A stretch of 64,000 nt of DNA from Rebecca billardiae RCC1528 (Eukaryota; Haptophyta). The notes below the pieces were generated by a model, which was not told where the DNA came from, did no database searches, and saw only the letters and a list, made by a program, of their open reading frames with translations. The position numbers and the translations under genes were made by a program. Positions 32,303-44,289 of this stretch are shown here, piece after piece (position 1 is the stretch's first letter; every line of letters begins with the position of its first letter). The DNA lies in assembly GCA_965240325.2 (NCBI GenBank), contig OZ251228.1, forward strand, positions 2,852,001 to 2,916,000. Direction: 5' to 3'.

Positions 32303-35269
32303 TTAATAATGGTCAGATATGTCATTGTCGTACTCGGTGTCGTCTGCTTCGGCGTGGACGAGCAGCACGCCACTCTGCGACGTCCTTGTTGACGATGTGC
32401 GGCCGACAGCACGCATGCTGCCCCTGCTCGTCATGGTCACTCCCAGCGCGGACGGCGATAATGATGATGCCGCGATGGTGGGGGGCAGGGCGGTCGCCAC
32501 CTCCTCCGCGCCGCCCTCTGGGATGGCGTGCTCGCCACCTTCGTCCAGCACGCTCATCGTCGACCGCCTCTGCTTACGACGCCTGCGTGAGGGCGTCGTG
32601 CCGCCGGGCGAGAGTGGGATCACTGCCGCGCCGGCCGCCGGTGCGATGTCTGGACCGCCGGCGTCAGGGCGCGGCGCGGCTGTCGAATCGAGTGCGCCTC
32701 GCTCATCTTGCTCTGCGGAAGGATTGTCGCCATCGCTGATGGAGATTGCTGGGTGTCGCGTCGGCGGTTGGGAGATTTGTGGCAGTGCGGGCTGACTGCG
32801 CTGCGCCTGCTCGTGCCGCGGAGCGCGCTGTGGGGCTGCGTTCTCGGCACGCTGCTGAGCACCGGCACGCACTGGGTGCGGGCGGATGGCTGGCAGTAAG
32901 GACGCGAGCGGCCGCATCGGTGTCTGCGCTGGCCGCTGCAGCTCCAAATTGCCCTTGCGCTCACGCCGTCGCTCAGCTTCGGCCGCGACAAAGTTGAAGG
33001 TGCCGTTGTCACCGACATTCGCAGAGCGCTTGATCGCCACGTTCATCCGCGCGCCCTGCCGCTTGGCGATCGTCTCGTTGAGCCGCTCTTGCATCACCTC
33101 GCCGGCCGTGTCGATCTTGAGCAGCTTCTTGTTCCCAATCCCTTTGACGAGCGACGAGATCCAATCCTCGTCGTAGGTCTTCAGCTTGTTGATCTTGGCG
33201 AGTGCCGCGTTCGACTCGTCGAACCGGCTGCGCAAGTCGGGGATGATGACGAGCAGCCGATCGAAACTCATCGACTTGAGCGAGAGGGCGATGGTCGTCT
33301 CCTTGGCGACAATCGACGCGCCGCGGGGCTTGTTGTCAAAGATGGCCATCTCGCCAAAGTACGATGCCTGCGACCCCGCGACGATCGTGCCCACCTCGAC
33401 GAACTTGCTCATCTCCTCGGAATCCGACCCCCGACGGCCGCCGCGCGAGGTGCGGCGCGAGCGCGCACGCTGGGCAGGCGACTTGAACGCCGCCGCGCCG
33501 CCGGTCATCGTCTCGATCACGGCGGCCACCTTGCCCTTGAGCAGCAGGTAGAAGGCGTCCCCGGGCGCGCCCTGCTCGATGATCACGGTCTCGGGCGGGT
33601 ACATCTCGAGCGTGAGGATCGGCGCCATCTGCCAGAGCATCGATCGTGGGAGCTCGCCGAAGAAGCGCATCGTGCCGAGCAGCCACACGTGCAGGACGCG
33701 CTTCATCTCAGTGGCCGTGGCCTCCGGCAGCGCGTCGACGTGTATGCTCAGCAGCAGCACGGGCTCGATCACCTTCACGGTCGCGAGGCGCGTCGGTGCA
33801 TCCGCGCACGCATCCTGCCAGGCCGCGGCGAGGGGGTGAGGGAGGAGCGCGTGTTACGATGATGACGGTGTCGCGGTGTGGTGGCGGGTATGTTCTCTCT
33901 CGCTCTCGCGCGCGCGAGTGGGCGCGCACACCAGCCCGATCAGGACGGGCCCTGCCCCGCCATCTTCGGCATAGTTCGGCCGCGAGAGCTCCTTGCCCAT
34001 GCCGTCAAAGTAGGTGACGTGCGCGATACCGTCCAGCACCAAGTGCACGTGCTGCGCCACGCTGCCTTGCCGGTAGATCGTGGTGTACCGCGCGTGGCGC
34101 TCGATCGTGCCCTGATGCAGCACGCGCAGCACGTCCTGCTGCTGAAGCATCTGGAACGCGTGCTCGCGCTCGTGCAACTGCTCCGCGACAGCCTCGAGCG
34201 TCATTCGGTGCACCTCCGGGAACCCGCCCAAGTGCTGCACCGCCTGGCCACGGACTCGGTGCTGCGAGCTGGTGCCGCCCTCCGGCGCGGGCGCGAGCTT
34301 GTATGCCTCGAAGCTGCCGGTCGCCGCCTGCGCTTGCAGCTTCGAGACAGTCGAAAGGAGCTCCTCCATGGCGCCGTCCCACTGCATGCCCCTCGCCGAG
34401 TACTCGTCCTCAAGTCGCTGCAGCCGCTGTGACATCTGCGCGCCGTACAGCGCAGTGAACTGCGCGACGTACGAATGGAGGCTCAGGTGCTGCGTCCGAA
34501 GTTCAGCATCGGCGCCCTGCTCCTCGTCTGGGTCATTGGTGTCCGTGTACTCCATCGCCGGCGGCGCGAGGGCGCCCTCCGCTTTCGCGCCAGCAGTTGC
34601 GCCGCCGACAGGCTCTGCCGCGCCAGCTTTCGGCCCCACCTGCCCACCATCCGACACAGGGTGCCCCTTGGCCGGCAGCACCACCTCGCCCGCGCGCTGG
34701 TGAGAAGCCCCCTCAGTCGAGGCCTCGCCCTCGCGCTCGTGCTCAGAGTCCTCCGGACCACGCCGCCGGCGCGCCGCGGCTACCTCCTTCTGCCTTCTCG
34801 TTGCCTGCTCGGCCGCTTCTGCCTCGGCGACTTCGGCCGCTGCCTTCGTGATCGCCTCCTGATTCGACCTGAAGCGCCGAAGCATGTTGTGCTGGTCTTC
34901 GAAGCCGCTGAGCAGGTGCGAGGCTTTGGCTGCCGCAAGGTGCTGCCCGGCCATGTGGCCAGCCGGCGGCGCCATCGACGGCGGCTCGTAGCCGGGGATG
35001 TCACTGGGCTCGAATCCGCGCACCAGCTCGTACCGGTGCGCAGGGTTCGCCTCCTGGTTCATCTCGTCCTCTGCCGGGTTGGTGCTGCTGCGCGTGTGCA
35101 GGAACTCTGCGGCCGTCAGCCGCCCGCCGCGCGCTCTGACGACCGGCCGGCCCGCCAGATGGGCTTGGCGCCGCGGCGAAAGCACGGGCTCCCTCGGGAT
35201 CGTGAATGCCCCCGGGCTGCCGCGCTGCGCGTGGCTGGCCGTCGGATGCGACATCCGCACGGCGCTCAT
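32303..35269 (-). CDS. Cyclic-nucleotide-binding-domain protein, 949 aa
   Basis: Two exons (35269-33932, 33814-32303; 117-nt intron, donor GTGTGC). ATG 35377 is an alternative start, but the CCAAT-like box at 35354-35358 would then lie inside the coding region. The N-terminal third is charged and disordered. The first cNBD-like region spans the intron (HARYTTIYRQGSVAQHVHLV before it, VLLLSIHVDALPEA after it) and is divergent. The second has RSMLWQMAPILTLEMYPPE, VIIEQGAPGDAFYLLLKG and a good phosphate cassette, YFGEMAIFDNKPRGASIVA, with Glu and Arg retained. A ~30-residue insert with Arg/Ser precedes it. The C-terminus is a long Ser/Pro/Arg-rich tail. No kinase, channel or other effector domain is visible, so it may be a regulatory or scaffold protein in cAMP/cGMP signalling (inference). 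Confidence 0.85.
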
Positions 35270-35434
35270 TGCACCGCAGCTCCTGGCGGCCCCTCGCGCC
35301 CGCAGAAACCCCTCGGTAGATCCGAGTGCAGAAGCATAAACGGAACCAGTCTGATTGGAGCGAGGAAACGGTATCATCACCTGATTATTTCCCCACCCCC
35401 GCCATTTGTAACCGCCTCTCATCACTCTCAGCCG

Positions 35435-35773
35435 ATGGGAGTCACGATGGCGACGCCTTCCGCGATCACGGTGAAGCTCGCCTCTGACGTAGCTGGATCG
35501 GCTAAAGTATCGCTGTACCTGTGCGACAATGCGCTCGCAGACGCGTCGGCGGCGCAGGCCGCGTCCGGTCAGGCGCAGCTGACCGGCAGCGGGCCAGCGA
35601 CCGTCGAGCTCATCCCGGATCCAGATACCAAGCAGCACGGCAAGAGCTACTCGGAGATGATCGAGCCCAGCTACTACGTGTCGATCGGAGACGGCGATCT
35701 CTTCGCGCCACCGATCTTCGACGTCAAGCCTGGCGAGACGGTGGAGATGTCGCTCAAAAAGCGCTCGGCCTGA
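35435..35773 (+). CDS. Hypothetical small protein, 112 aa
   Basis: A single-exon gene. ATG 35435 or 35447 (MATPSAITVK) can start it. The sequence has beta-rich character with alternating hydrophobic residues (TVKLASDVAGSAKVSLYLCD), a Pro/Asp loop, and a conserved-looking C-terminal part (PSYYVSIGDGDLFAPPIFDV then KPGETVEMSLKK) suggestive of a small beta-sandwich. There is no signal peptide. I do not recognise the family. It is divergent from the cNBD gene, with a start-to-start distance of ~165 bp (35269 start). Confidence 0.65.
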   Translation: MGVTMATPSAITVKLASDVAGSAKVSLYLCDNALADASAAQAASGQAQLTGSGPATVELIPDPDTKQHGKSYSEMIEPSYYVSIGDGDLFAPPIFDVKPGETVEMSLKKRSA

Positions 35774-36043
35774 ATCCGAAGCAGGCATGCAGCCGACCGG
35801 CTGCTGCCACTACGTTCCGTAATCGCAGGCCCCGGGTTTGCCGCGGGCCGCACGGTGTCCGTCGGCCTGACGCCTTCATGGACCGCGTACGCAGGTACAC
35901 GTGTCACATATATTTGTACTGCGATGTAGCCGGCGCCCGGCCTTCGGCGGATCGTCACTATGATGCGCGCTATGTAGTTAGTATCTAAGTCACAGTCGTC
36001 ATACTATTACTAACTGTGCCAGCGATCCGGACCGGTAATTACT

Positions 36044-36113
<70 letters not shown>

Positions 36114-36316
36114 GATTATATCGCGGGCAATAACGGGCTCGGCCACTCGGTTGCCAGTTATTGGTTATGCTGCCGCGGAGCGAGGCCGCACAGCGAGCGA
36201 GCGGGGCCCAGCAACCTCGTCCGTGTCACTCATCGGCTCACTGAGAGTTGACGGCCGCTCACCGTAGTCACCGTCCTTGCTCATCGCTATGGACGGTGCT
36301 GCTCGGGCTCGTACCG
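35774..36316. other. Intergenic with (AT)n microsatellite
   Basis: An uninterrupted AT run lies at about 36047-36111. The rest is the convergent 3' regions of the 112-aa gene and the EsV-1-7 copy B gene. No other gene is seen. Confidence 0.8.
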
Positions 36317-37351
36317 TCACCCCGTAGGCCGTACCCGCCTGGCCATCACCACGGGTCGTGCACGCGACGGCGTCGTTACGACGCTGGCTGTGACCAGCGG
36401 CGGCAGCTGCGACGGCCGCCGCGCTGCCACAACGTCCGAGGCAGTGGCTGTGCTGCTGGTGCGCTTCCGCTGTCGCTTGGCGGCGCTCACTTCTTTGGTG
36501 CTCACGACTTGCTCCAGCCCGCGCTTGTGCGCACAACTCCGACGGCGCTTCATACCGGCCAGCTTGTGCGTAGCGCACCGGCTGGCACGCGCATCGTCGG
36601 GCATGCCGAACGCAGGCCGCGTGGTGCAGCCGGTGTGATCGCACTTGGGGTTCCTCACGTCGACCATGCCGGCCAGCTTGTGCGGAGCGCACCGGCTGGC
36701 GCGCGCGTCGCCCGGCATGCCGAACGAAGGCAGGGTGGTGCAGCCGGTGTGATCACACTTGCGGCTCACCACATCGACCATGCCGGCCAGCTTGTGCGTA
36801 GCGCACCGGCTGGCGCGCGCGTCGCCCGGCATGCCGAAGTAAGGCACCTTGGTGCAGCCTGCGTGATCACACTTTGGGCTCCTCACGTCGACCATGCCAG
36901 CCAGCTTGTGCGTGGCGCACCGGCTGGCGCGTGCGTCACCCGGCATGCCGAACGAAGGCCCCTTGGTGCAGCCGGTGTGATCACACTTGGGGCTCCTCAC
37001 GTCGACCATGCCGGCCAGCTTGTGCGTAGCGCACCGGCTGGCGCGCGCGTCGCCCGGCATGCCGAACGAAGGCCGCGTGGTGCAGCCGGTGTGATCACAC
37101 TTGGGGTGCCTCGCGTCGACCATGCCGGCCAGCTTGTGCTCAGCACACCGGCTGGCGCGCGAGTCACCCGGCATGCCGAACGCAGGCACCTTGGTGCAGC
37201 CGGTGTGATCACACTTGCGGCTCTTCACGTCGACCATGCCGTCCAGCTTGTGCGCAGCGCACCGGCTGGCGCGCGAGTCGCCCGGCATGCCGAAGTGAGG
37301 CCGCGTGGTGCAGCCGGTGTGATCACACTTGCGGCTCTTCCGGTTGACCAT
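36317..37351 (-). CDS. EsV-1-7 repeat protein, copy B
   Basis: 344 aa from ATG 37351 (MVNRKSRKCDHTGC). The frame is open ~25 codons further up to a stop, without another ATG, so an upstream exon is possible. Seven tandem 36-residue units, all with intact C-X4-C-X16-C-X2-H-X12 spacing, are followed by basic clusters (KRRRSCAHKR, AAKRQRKR) that look like nuclear localisation signals, and a short Pro-rich tail ending PVVMARRVRPTG. The tail aligns with copy A but lacks ~80 residues present there. Nuclear, nucleic-acid-related action is inferred from the basic clusters and Cys/His repeats. It is oriented opposite to copy A at 19550-21148. Confidence 0.8.
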   Translation of the reverse strand: MVNRKSRKCDHTGCTTRPHFGMPGDSRASRCAAHKLDGMVDVKSRKCDHTGCTKVPAFGMPGDSRASRCAEHKLAGMVDARHPKCDHTGCTTRPSFGMPGDARASRCATHKLAGMVDVRSPKCDHTGCTKGPSFGMPGDARASRCATHKLAGMVDVRSPKCDHAGCTKVPYFGMPGDARASRCATHKLAGMVDVVSRKCDHTGCTTLPSFGMPGDARASRCAPHKLAGMVDVRNPKCDHTGCTTRPAFGMPDDARASRCATHKLAGMKRRRSCAHKRGLEQVVSTKEVSAAKRQRKRTSSTATASDVVAARRPSQLPPLVTASVVTTPSRARPVVMARRVRPTG

Positions 37352-37405
37352 GCCGGCCAGCTCGTTGCGCAGCCTCTTGGCGTGCTCTTGGTTGCCCTGC
37401 GCGTG

Positions 37406-37450
37406 CAGTTTACTATGATTTAACGTGCACACTTGGTTAAGGCGTGATTA
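37406..37450 (-). promoter_or_regulatory. 45-bp shared upstream sequence (copy 2)
   Basis: It matches 24846-24890 except for one base. Here it lies ~55 bp upstream of the EsV-1-7 copy B start codon. Confidence 0.6.
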
Positions 37451-37599
37451 TCGATTTAACGCCAACCATTAGTAGTACGGTCGTGTCCGGTGGGGACTTC
37501 GGAAAGGAAGCCATGGCGGGCGGATGCCCGTCCCACCGCGATCCAAGGCGCGTGTGGCACGTCTCGGACCCGGGGGCATGCCACACGCCGGTCGGCGTC

Positions 37600-38065
37600 G
37601 CCATACGAGCATGTGGGCATGAGCGACAGCTTCCTTTCCGACTTTTCGACCACTCTCACGTCCACGTCCACGTCCTCGTGCGACCGGCGCGCGCGTGAGG
37701 CTGCGCATGGGAAGAATGGGAAGCAGGGACCAGGATCACTGTTCCAACGGCCATGCCGACCTTTTTGGTCTGCCTTGCGACGATGCAGGCCAGTCAATGT
37801 TCCGTCTGACCCAACACACCGCGAGTCTGACGATCAATGTTGACTGCGCGGTAGTCGTGCGACCGCCGTCCCACACTGTTGCCGGCCGCGTGCGAATACT
37901 CAGTGTGCAGCGTGTGCGCGCCTGTCAACAGCGAGGCGATCATCGACCGACATGGCTAGCGAGCTGATCAGGACTAGTAACAACCTTGCCTGGGACCACG
38001 CCACGCCATTTGGCGACCTCTCCACCGCGCTCAATGCCCGTCCAGAGGCACGGACGTGCCGCACT
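37600..38065 (+). repeat. Copy B of the ~450-bp inverted segmental duplication
   Basis: It matches the reverse complement of 18355-18803. Similarity ends near 37600 on one side and near 38065 on the other, where it runs into AT-rich unique sequence. It sits ~250 bp upstream of EsV-1-7 copy B. Confidence 0.9.
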
Positions 38066-38298
38066 ACTCCTGGCCCTGGGCACCTGGCCCGACTAACTAA
38101 TTATCGCTATGATTTAAAGACACAGGCTGCACGAGGGCGCAGCTCTCCTGATTCGTCTGTCGAAGTAGTGCTACTGTGCTAGTTGATGATTAATTCGAAC
38201 GGACGACCGTAATCAGTCACTTTAATTTAATCAGCCTATCAGTCGGCCAGTCGGGCGGACCGCGTGACTCGGAGCCCGAGCATTACAATTCAGCTATA

Positions 38299-39769
<1,471 letters not shown>

Positions 39770-39986
39770 TAGGCAGTGCGCCACCCGCTGCCCTGCCCCG
39801 TGGGGCTGGGAGTGGGACGGAGCACCGCCTCGGCCTGGGGCACGCGGCGGCGACGGCAGACAGATGCCGCCGCGGCCGCGAGCGCCTTCCGGATATATAT
39901 ATAATAGCGTATATACTAATTATTATCAGGCTCAGCAGCAGCTGGTATAGATGTCAGATGATCACTATACATGCTGATGATGATTT

Positions 39987-42900
39987 TCACATGTCCTCGA
40001 GGCTCAGCCTGGGCACGATGTTCATCGACTGCAGCTCCTGCAGCAGGAGCTTGCACGCGTACGGTAAGCGCATCGGCTGCGTGTGCACGGACGTGCGGCA
40101 GTTGCGGCAGCCCAGGTGGTGGCACAGCAGCCCGCACTTCTTGCACACGTGCGCGGTGAAGCCGTCGGACGAGTGCACGAGCCGCTCGTTCAGCAGCATC
40201 GACGCGCCGTACCCGATGAGGCAGTCGCGCTCCATCTCGCCCAGCCGCAGCCCGCCGTCGCGCGAGCGGCCCTCGGTCGGCTGGCGCGTGAGCACGGCGC
40301 GCGGCCCCCTCGCGCGCGCGTGCATCTTGTCCATCACCATGTGCTTGAGCTTCTGGTAGTAGATCGGCCCGAAGAAGATGTACGCGGCGAGCGGCTCGCC
40401 CGTGATGCCGGACGTGACGTAGTCCTTGCCCGAGTAGGAGAAGCCGTGCGAGACGAGCACGCGCGCGCACTCGTCGACCTTGTCGCCGCCGAACGCCGTG
40501 CCGTACCGCAGCTGCCCGTCGCACACCGCCGCCTTCCCCGCGACCAGCTCCATCATCTTGCCCACGGTCATGCGCGAGGGGAAGCCGTGCGGGTTCATCA
40601 CGACGTCGGGCGCCATGCCCAGGTCGTTGAACGGCAGGTCCTCCTGCGAGACGATCAGGCCGCACACGCCCTTCTGCCCGTGGCGCGAGGAGAACTTGTC
40701 GCCCAGCTCGGGCGAGCGCGTCGAGCGCACGCGGATCTTGAGCACGTAGTGGTCGTTCTCGTTGGAGGAGATCATGACGCGGTCGACGTACGTGTCGTGG
40801 TGCGGGGGGCCCTTGTACGTGACGGGCGCGGGCCTGTACGCGTCCACGCCCGTGCCGTGCAGCACCTCGGTGTTGGTGATCGTGTCGGAGGTGTTGAGCG
40901 GCACCTGCTTGTTCACGAAGATGTCGCCCGACTGCAGCCGCTCGCCCGGCGCGCAGATCCCGTCCGCGTCCAGCGTGCGGTACCGCTGCTGCTGCACCGA
41001 CTTGGTGCCCGCCGGCGGCTGCGGCGGCCCGACGATCCTGTCTGCGGTCTGGTTGGCGTACTTCTTCAGGTTGGCGGAGTACTTGCGCATCACGATGCAG
41101 CGGCCGAAGCCGCGGTCGAGCGAGGCGCGGTTCAGGATGAGCGCGTCCTCGATGTCGTACCCGGAGTACGACATCACCGCCACGATCGCGTTGTGGCCTG
41201 CGAGGGCGCCGCGCGCGCGCGCGCGCGGTGCGTGAGCGGGCGGCACGCGCCGCGCGCGCGCGCGCGCGCGCGCGCCGCACCCGCGGGCAGCTTTGCAAAG
41301 TCGATCATGTCGATGGTGCGGCTCTTGACGAGCGGCTGGTGCGGGTACACGAGCAGGTAGAGGATCGTGTCGATGCGCTCGCCCTGGTTGCACGCGATCG
41401 CGCCCATCGCCTGCTTGCCCATCGCGCACTGGTACGTGTTGCGCGGCGACTGGTTGTGGTGCGGGTACGGGATCAGGCCCGCGCACACGCCCAGGATGGT
41501 GAGCGGGTCGATCTCGAGGTGCGTCGTGCGCGCGCAGATGTCGCGCTCGTACAGCGCGATCTCCGCCGAGTTCTCCTCGTTCACGTCGAGGTACTCCACC
41601 AGCCCCTCGCGGATGAAGTCCTGCCAGTCGCGCACGCCCTCGCTCAGCTCCGCGAGGTGCTCGGGCTGCACGCCGAGCGCGCCGCGCTCGACGACGATGA
41701 GCGGGCGGCACACGCGCCCCGCGTCCGCCGCGATGTGCACCGCGCGCTGCGTGGCGTGCAGCTGCACGCTCACGAACTCGCCCAGCCGGCCCGAGCGCCT
41801 GAGCATCCGCAGCGCGCGCACGAGCCTCTCAGGCTCGCGGTGCACGCCCAGCAGCATCCCGTTGATGAAGACGAGCGCGCACGGGCTGTCGACGCGGCCG
41901 AAGTCGAGGCCGGGCAGGAGGTGCACGTCCTCCACGCCCAGGTTGATCGCGAGCCGCGCGATCGGCGCCTCGTCGTCGTCCGTCGTCACGTGCGTCGTGA
42001 GCGCCAGGTTCTTGACGAGGCCGCACGCCTCGCCCTCGGGCGTGTCTGACGGGCAGAGCATGCCCCACTGCGACGGCTGCAGCGAGCGCGGGCCCGAGAC
42101 CTTGCGCGTCTTCTCGAACTGCGACATGATGCGCGTCATCATGCCCAGCGCCTGCCACGCGCGCGCCGCGCGGGCGGTGCGTGAACGGGCGGTGCGTGAA
42201 CGGGCGGTGCGTGAACGGGCGGTGCGTGAACGGGCGGTGCGTGCGTGGACGCGCGCGCGCGCGCAACCCACCGCGGCGCTCGCGCGTCGTGCGCGCGGCG
42301 GCGCGCGCGCGTGCGCACCGAGATGAAGGAGAGGCGCGAGAGCACCTGCGTCACGCCGGAGCGCTCCATCTTGAAGCGCTTGACCGACCAGTTGCCCGTG
42401 GAGATGGCGTGCGTGAAGCCCAGGCTGATCGTGTCCTGCCGGATGCACTTGGCAATGTCGAACTGCGCCGCGCGCGTCGGCTTGCTGAGCACGCTGTCCG
42501 CCTGCCGCTTGAGCTCGGCGCACAGCTTCTTGAAGAGGTCCTCGAAGAGGAGGGAGAGCAGCTGGCCCGCCAGCTCGAGCCGCTTGTTGCCGTAGTAGTC
42601 CATGTCGTCCGTGAGCGACGGCTCGTGCTGCGCCGCGATCATGCGCCGCAGCATCTGGCACACGTACACCACCTGTGACGCGGGGGCAGGCGGAGGGAGG
42701 GAGGGGCGGGCGCGGCGCGAGGCTCAGGCGGCGCGGCGCGGCGCACGCGGCTGGCGCGCCCCCGCCCGCGCGCCGCGCCGCGCGGCGCCGCGCTCCACCT
42801 TGGGCCAGAAGTTGTACTGCACGACCGGCACGTGCGCGAGCACCACGTTGGCGAGGATGTCGCGCGCCTCGTCCACGCGCGTCTGGCGCGCGGAGCCGCC

Positions 42901-44025
42901 CCACGGCCGGCCGTACACGCGGATCTTGTGCGAGATGAACTCGAGCGCCTTGGCCTGCGTGGTGATGCCGAGGTTGACCGCGTCGCGCATCGACGTCGCC
43001 ATCCCCTCCACGTACTCGCGCTCCATCCCGATCAGCTGCAGGATCTCCTGGTCGCACTCGACGCCCATGCCGCGCAGCACGACCACGATCGGCACGTCCT
43101 CCGTCATCGTGTTGTGCCGCAGCAGGATCGCGCCGTTGTGCGTGATCAGGTTCGTCTTGGACTTGCGCTCGTGCGTGGAGGAGGTGACCGACGCCATCAC
43201 CTTGCCCTTCGCGTCCCTGCCCACGATGATCCTGTTCTTGCTCAGCTGCTCCTGGATGAGCACCACCTGCACGCACGGCACAGGGGGGCGGGGCGGGCGG
43301 GCGGGCGGGCGGGCATCGGGGAACGGCACGCGCGGTATGCGCTGCGCACTGTGCTCGGTGCGCGCTGTGCGCTGCGCGCTGTGCCGTGTGCGCGCTGTGC
43401 TGTGCGCTGTGCTGTGCGCTGTGCGCACCTTCTCGACGCCGCGCACGATAAAGTAGCCGCCCGGGTCTAACGGGCACTCGCCCGCGCGCGCGAGCTCCTC
43501 GGCCGACTTGCCGTGGAGGACGCACTTGGACGAGCGCAGCATGATCGGCATGCGGCCGATCTTCACGCCGCGCTTGCGCACGAGCTCCTTCGGCCCGCGC
43601 GTGTACTCGAGCGAGACGACGATGGGCGCGGAGTAGGTGATGTCGCGCAGCCGGCACTCCTGCGGCTTGATCTCGGACACGATCATCTCCTCCTCGACGG
43701 AGGGCTTGCCCACGCTGACGTCGGTGAAGCGCAGGCTCCAGTTCTGGTCCGCGTCGCACGTCACCTTCTCGTTCGCCTTGACGATGTGCTTGATGTCCAC
43801 GTTCACAAAGTGGTTGAACGAGTCGATGTGCTGCTTCACGAGCCCGCGCACCTTGAGGAACGCGGGCAGCAGGCGCCACTTCTCCTCGACGGTCTTGATC
43901 GGGCGCTCGAGCGGCGCGTCGCCGTCGTACAGGCACTTGAGCTCCTCCTCCTCGTCGCCGAGCAGCGCGCGCACCTCCTCTCTCCTCCCCAGGGGAGGCT
44001 TGCCCTCCTCGTCGCCGGCCGCCAT
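39987..44025 (-). CDS. RPC2: DNA-directed RNA polymerase III subunit RPC2 (second-largest subunit)
   Basis: Exons: 44025-43429, 43266-42799, 42672-42319, 42151-41281, 41197-39987, giving 1,166 aa (animal RPC2 is about 1,130). All four introns are GT-AG and short (83-167 nt). It forms half of the Pol III active centre, which makes tRNA, 5S rRNA and U6. Pol III rather than Pol II identity is shown by [46 protein letters not shown] and SWSAGE-free, RPC2-type spacing. Catalytic-core blocks include [46 protein letters not shown] (rebuilt across intron 4), [12 protein letters not shown] and [12 protein letters not shown]. The C-terminal clamp zinc site is [16 protein letters not shown]. It ends [10 protein letters not shown]. 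It is head to head with CNOT11. Confidence 0.97.
42175..42246 (-). repeat. 15-bp tandem repeat in RPC2 intron 3
   Basis: About 4.5 copies of GGGCGGTGCGTGAAC (plus-strand reading) fill the middle of the 167-nt intron. Confidence 0.95.
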
Positions 44026-44289
44026 CGTGGGACTGGCGAGCGGTCCAGCCAGCGCCGCCCGGGCCGGCCCCGGACTTTCGGCTGCGCCGGAACGCAGCTG
44101 GGCAGGCACGGAGGCGTGCGAAGAGGTCGGCACACCTCGTCGGCTCGCCCCTGGCGGGACGGACGGCGCGGCGAGGAGCGCGCGCGCCGGGCGCCGTTCG
44201 TCCGCGTTGCGCACCGCATCGGCCCCGCCGCCCATCCGGCCCCGGCCCGCGGGCCGTGTCTCGGGCACCGCGCGCAGCGGCGCGGTGCC
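44026..44289. promoter_or_regulatory. Short divergent promoter between RPC2 and CNOT11
   Basis: 264 bp separate the two start codons. It is GC-rich with no TATA or CCAAT box seen. The region is inferred to drive both housekeeping genes. Confidence 0.5.
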
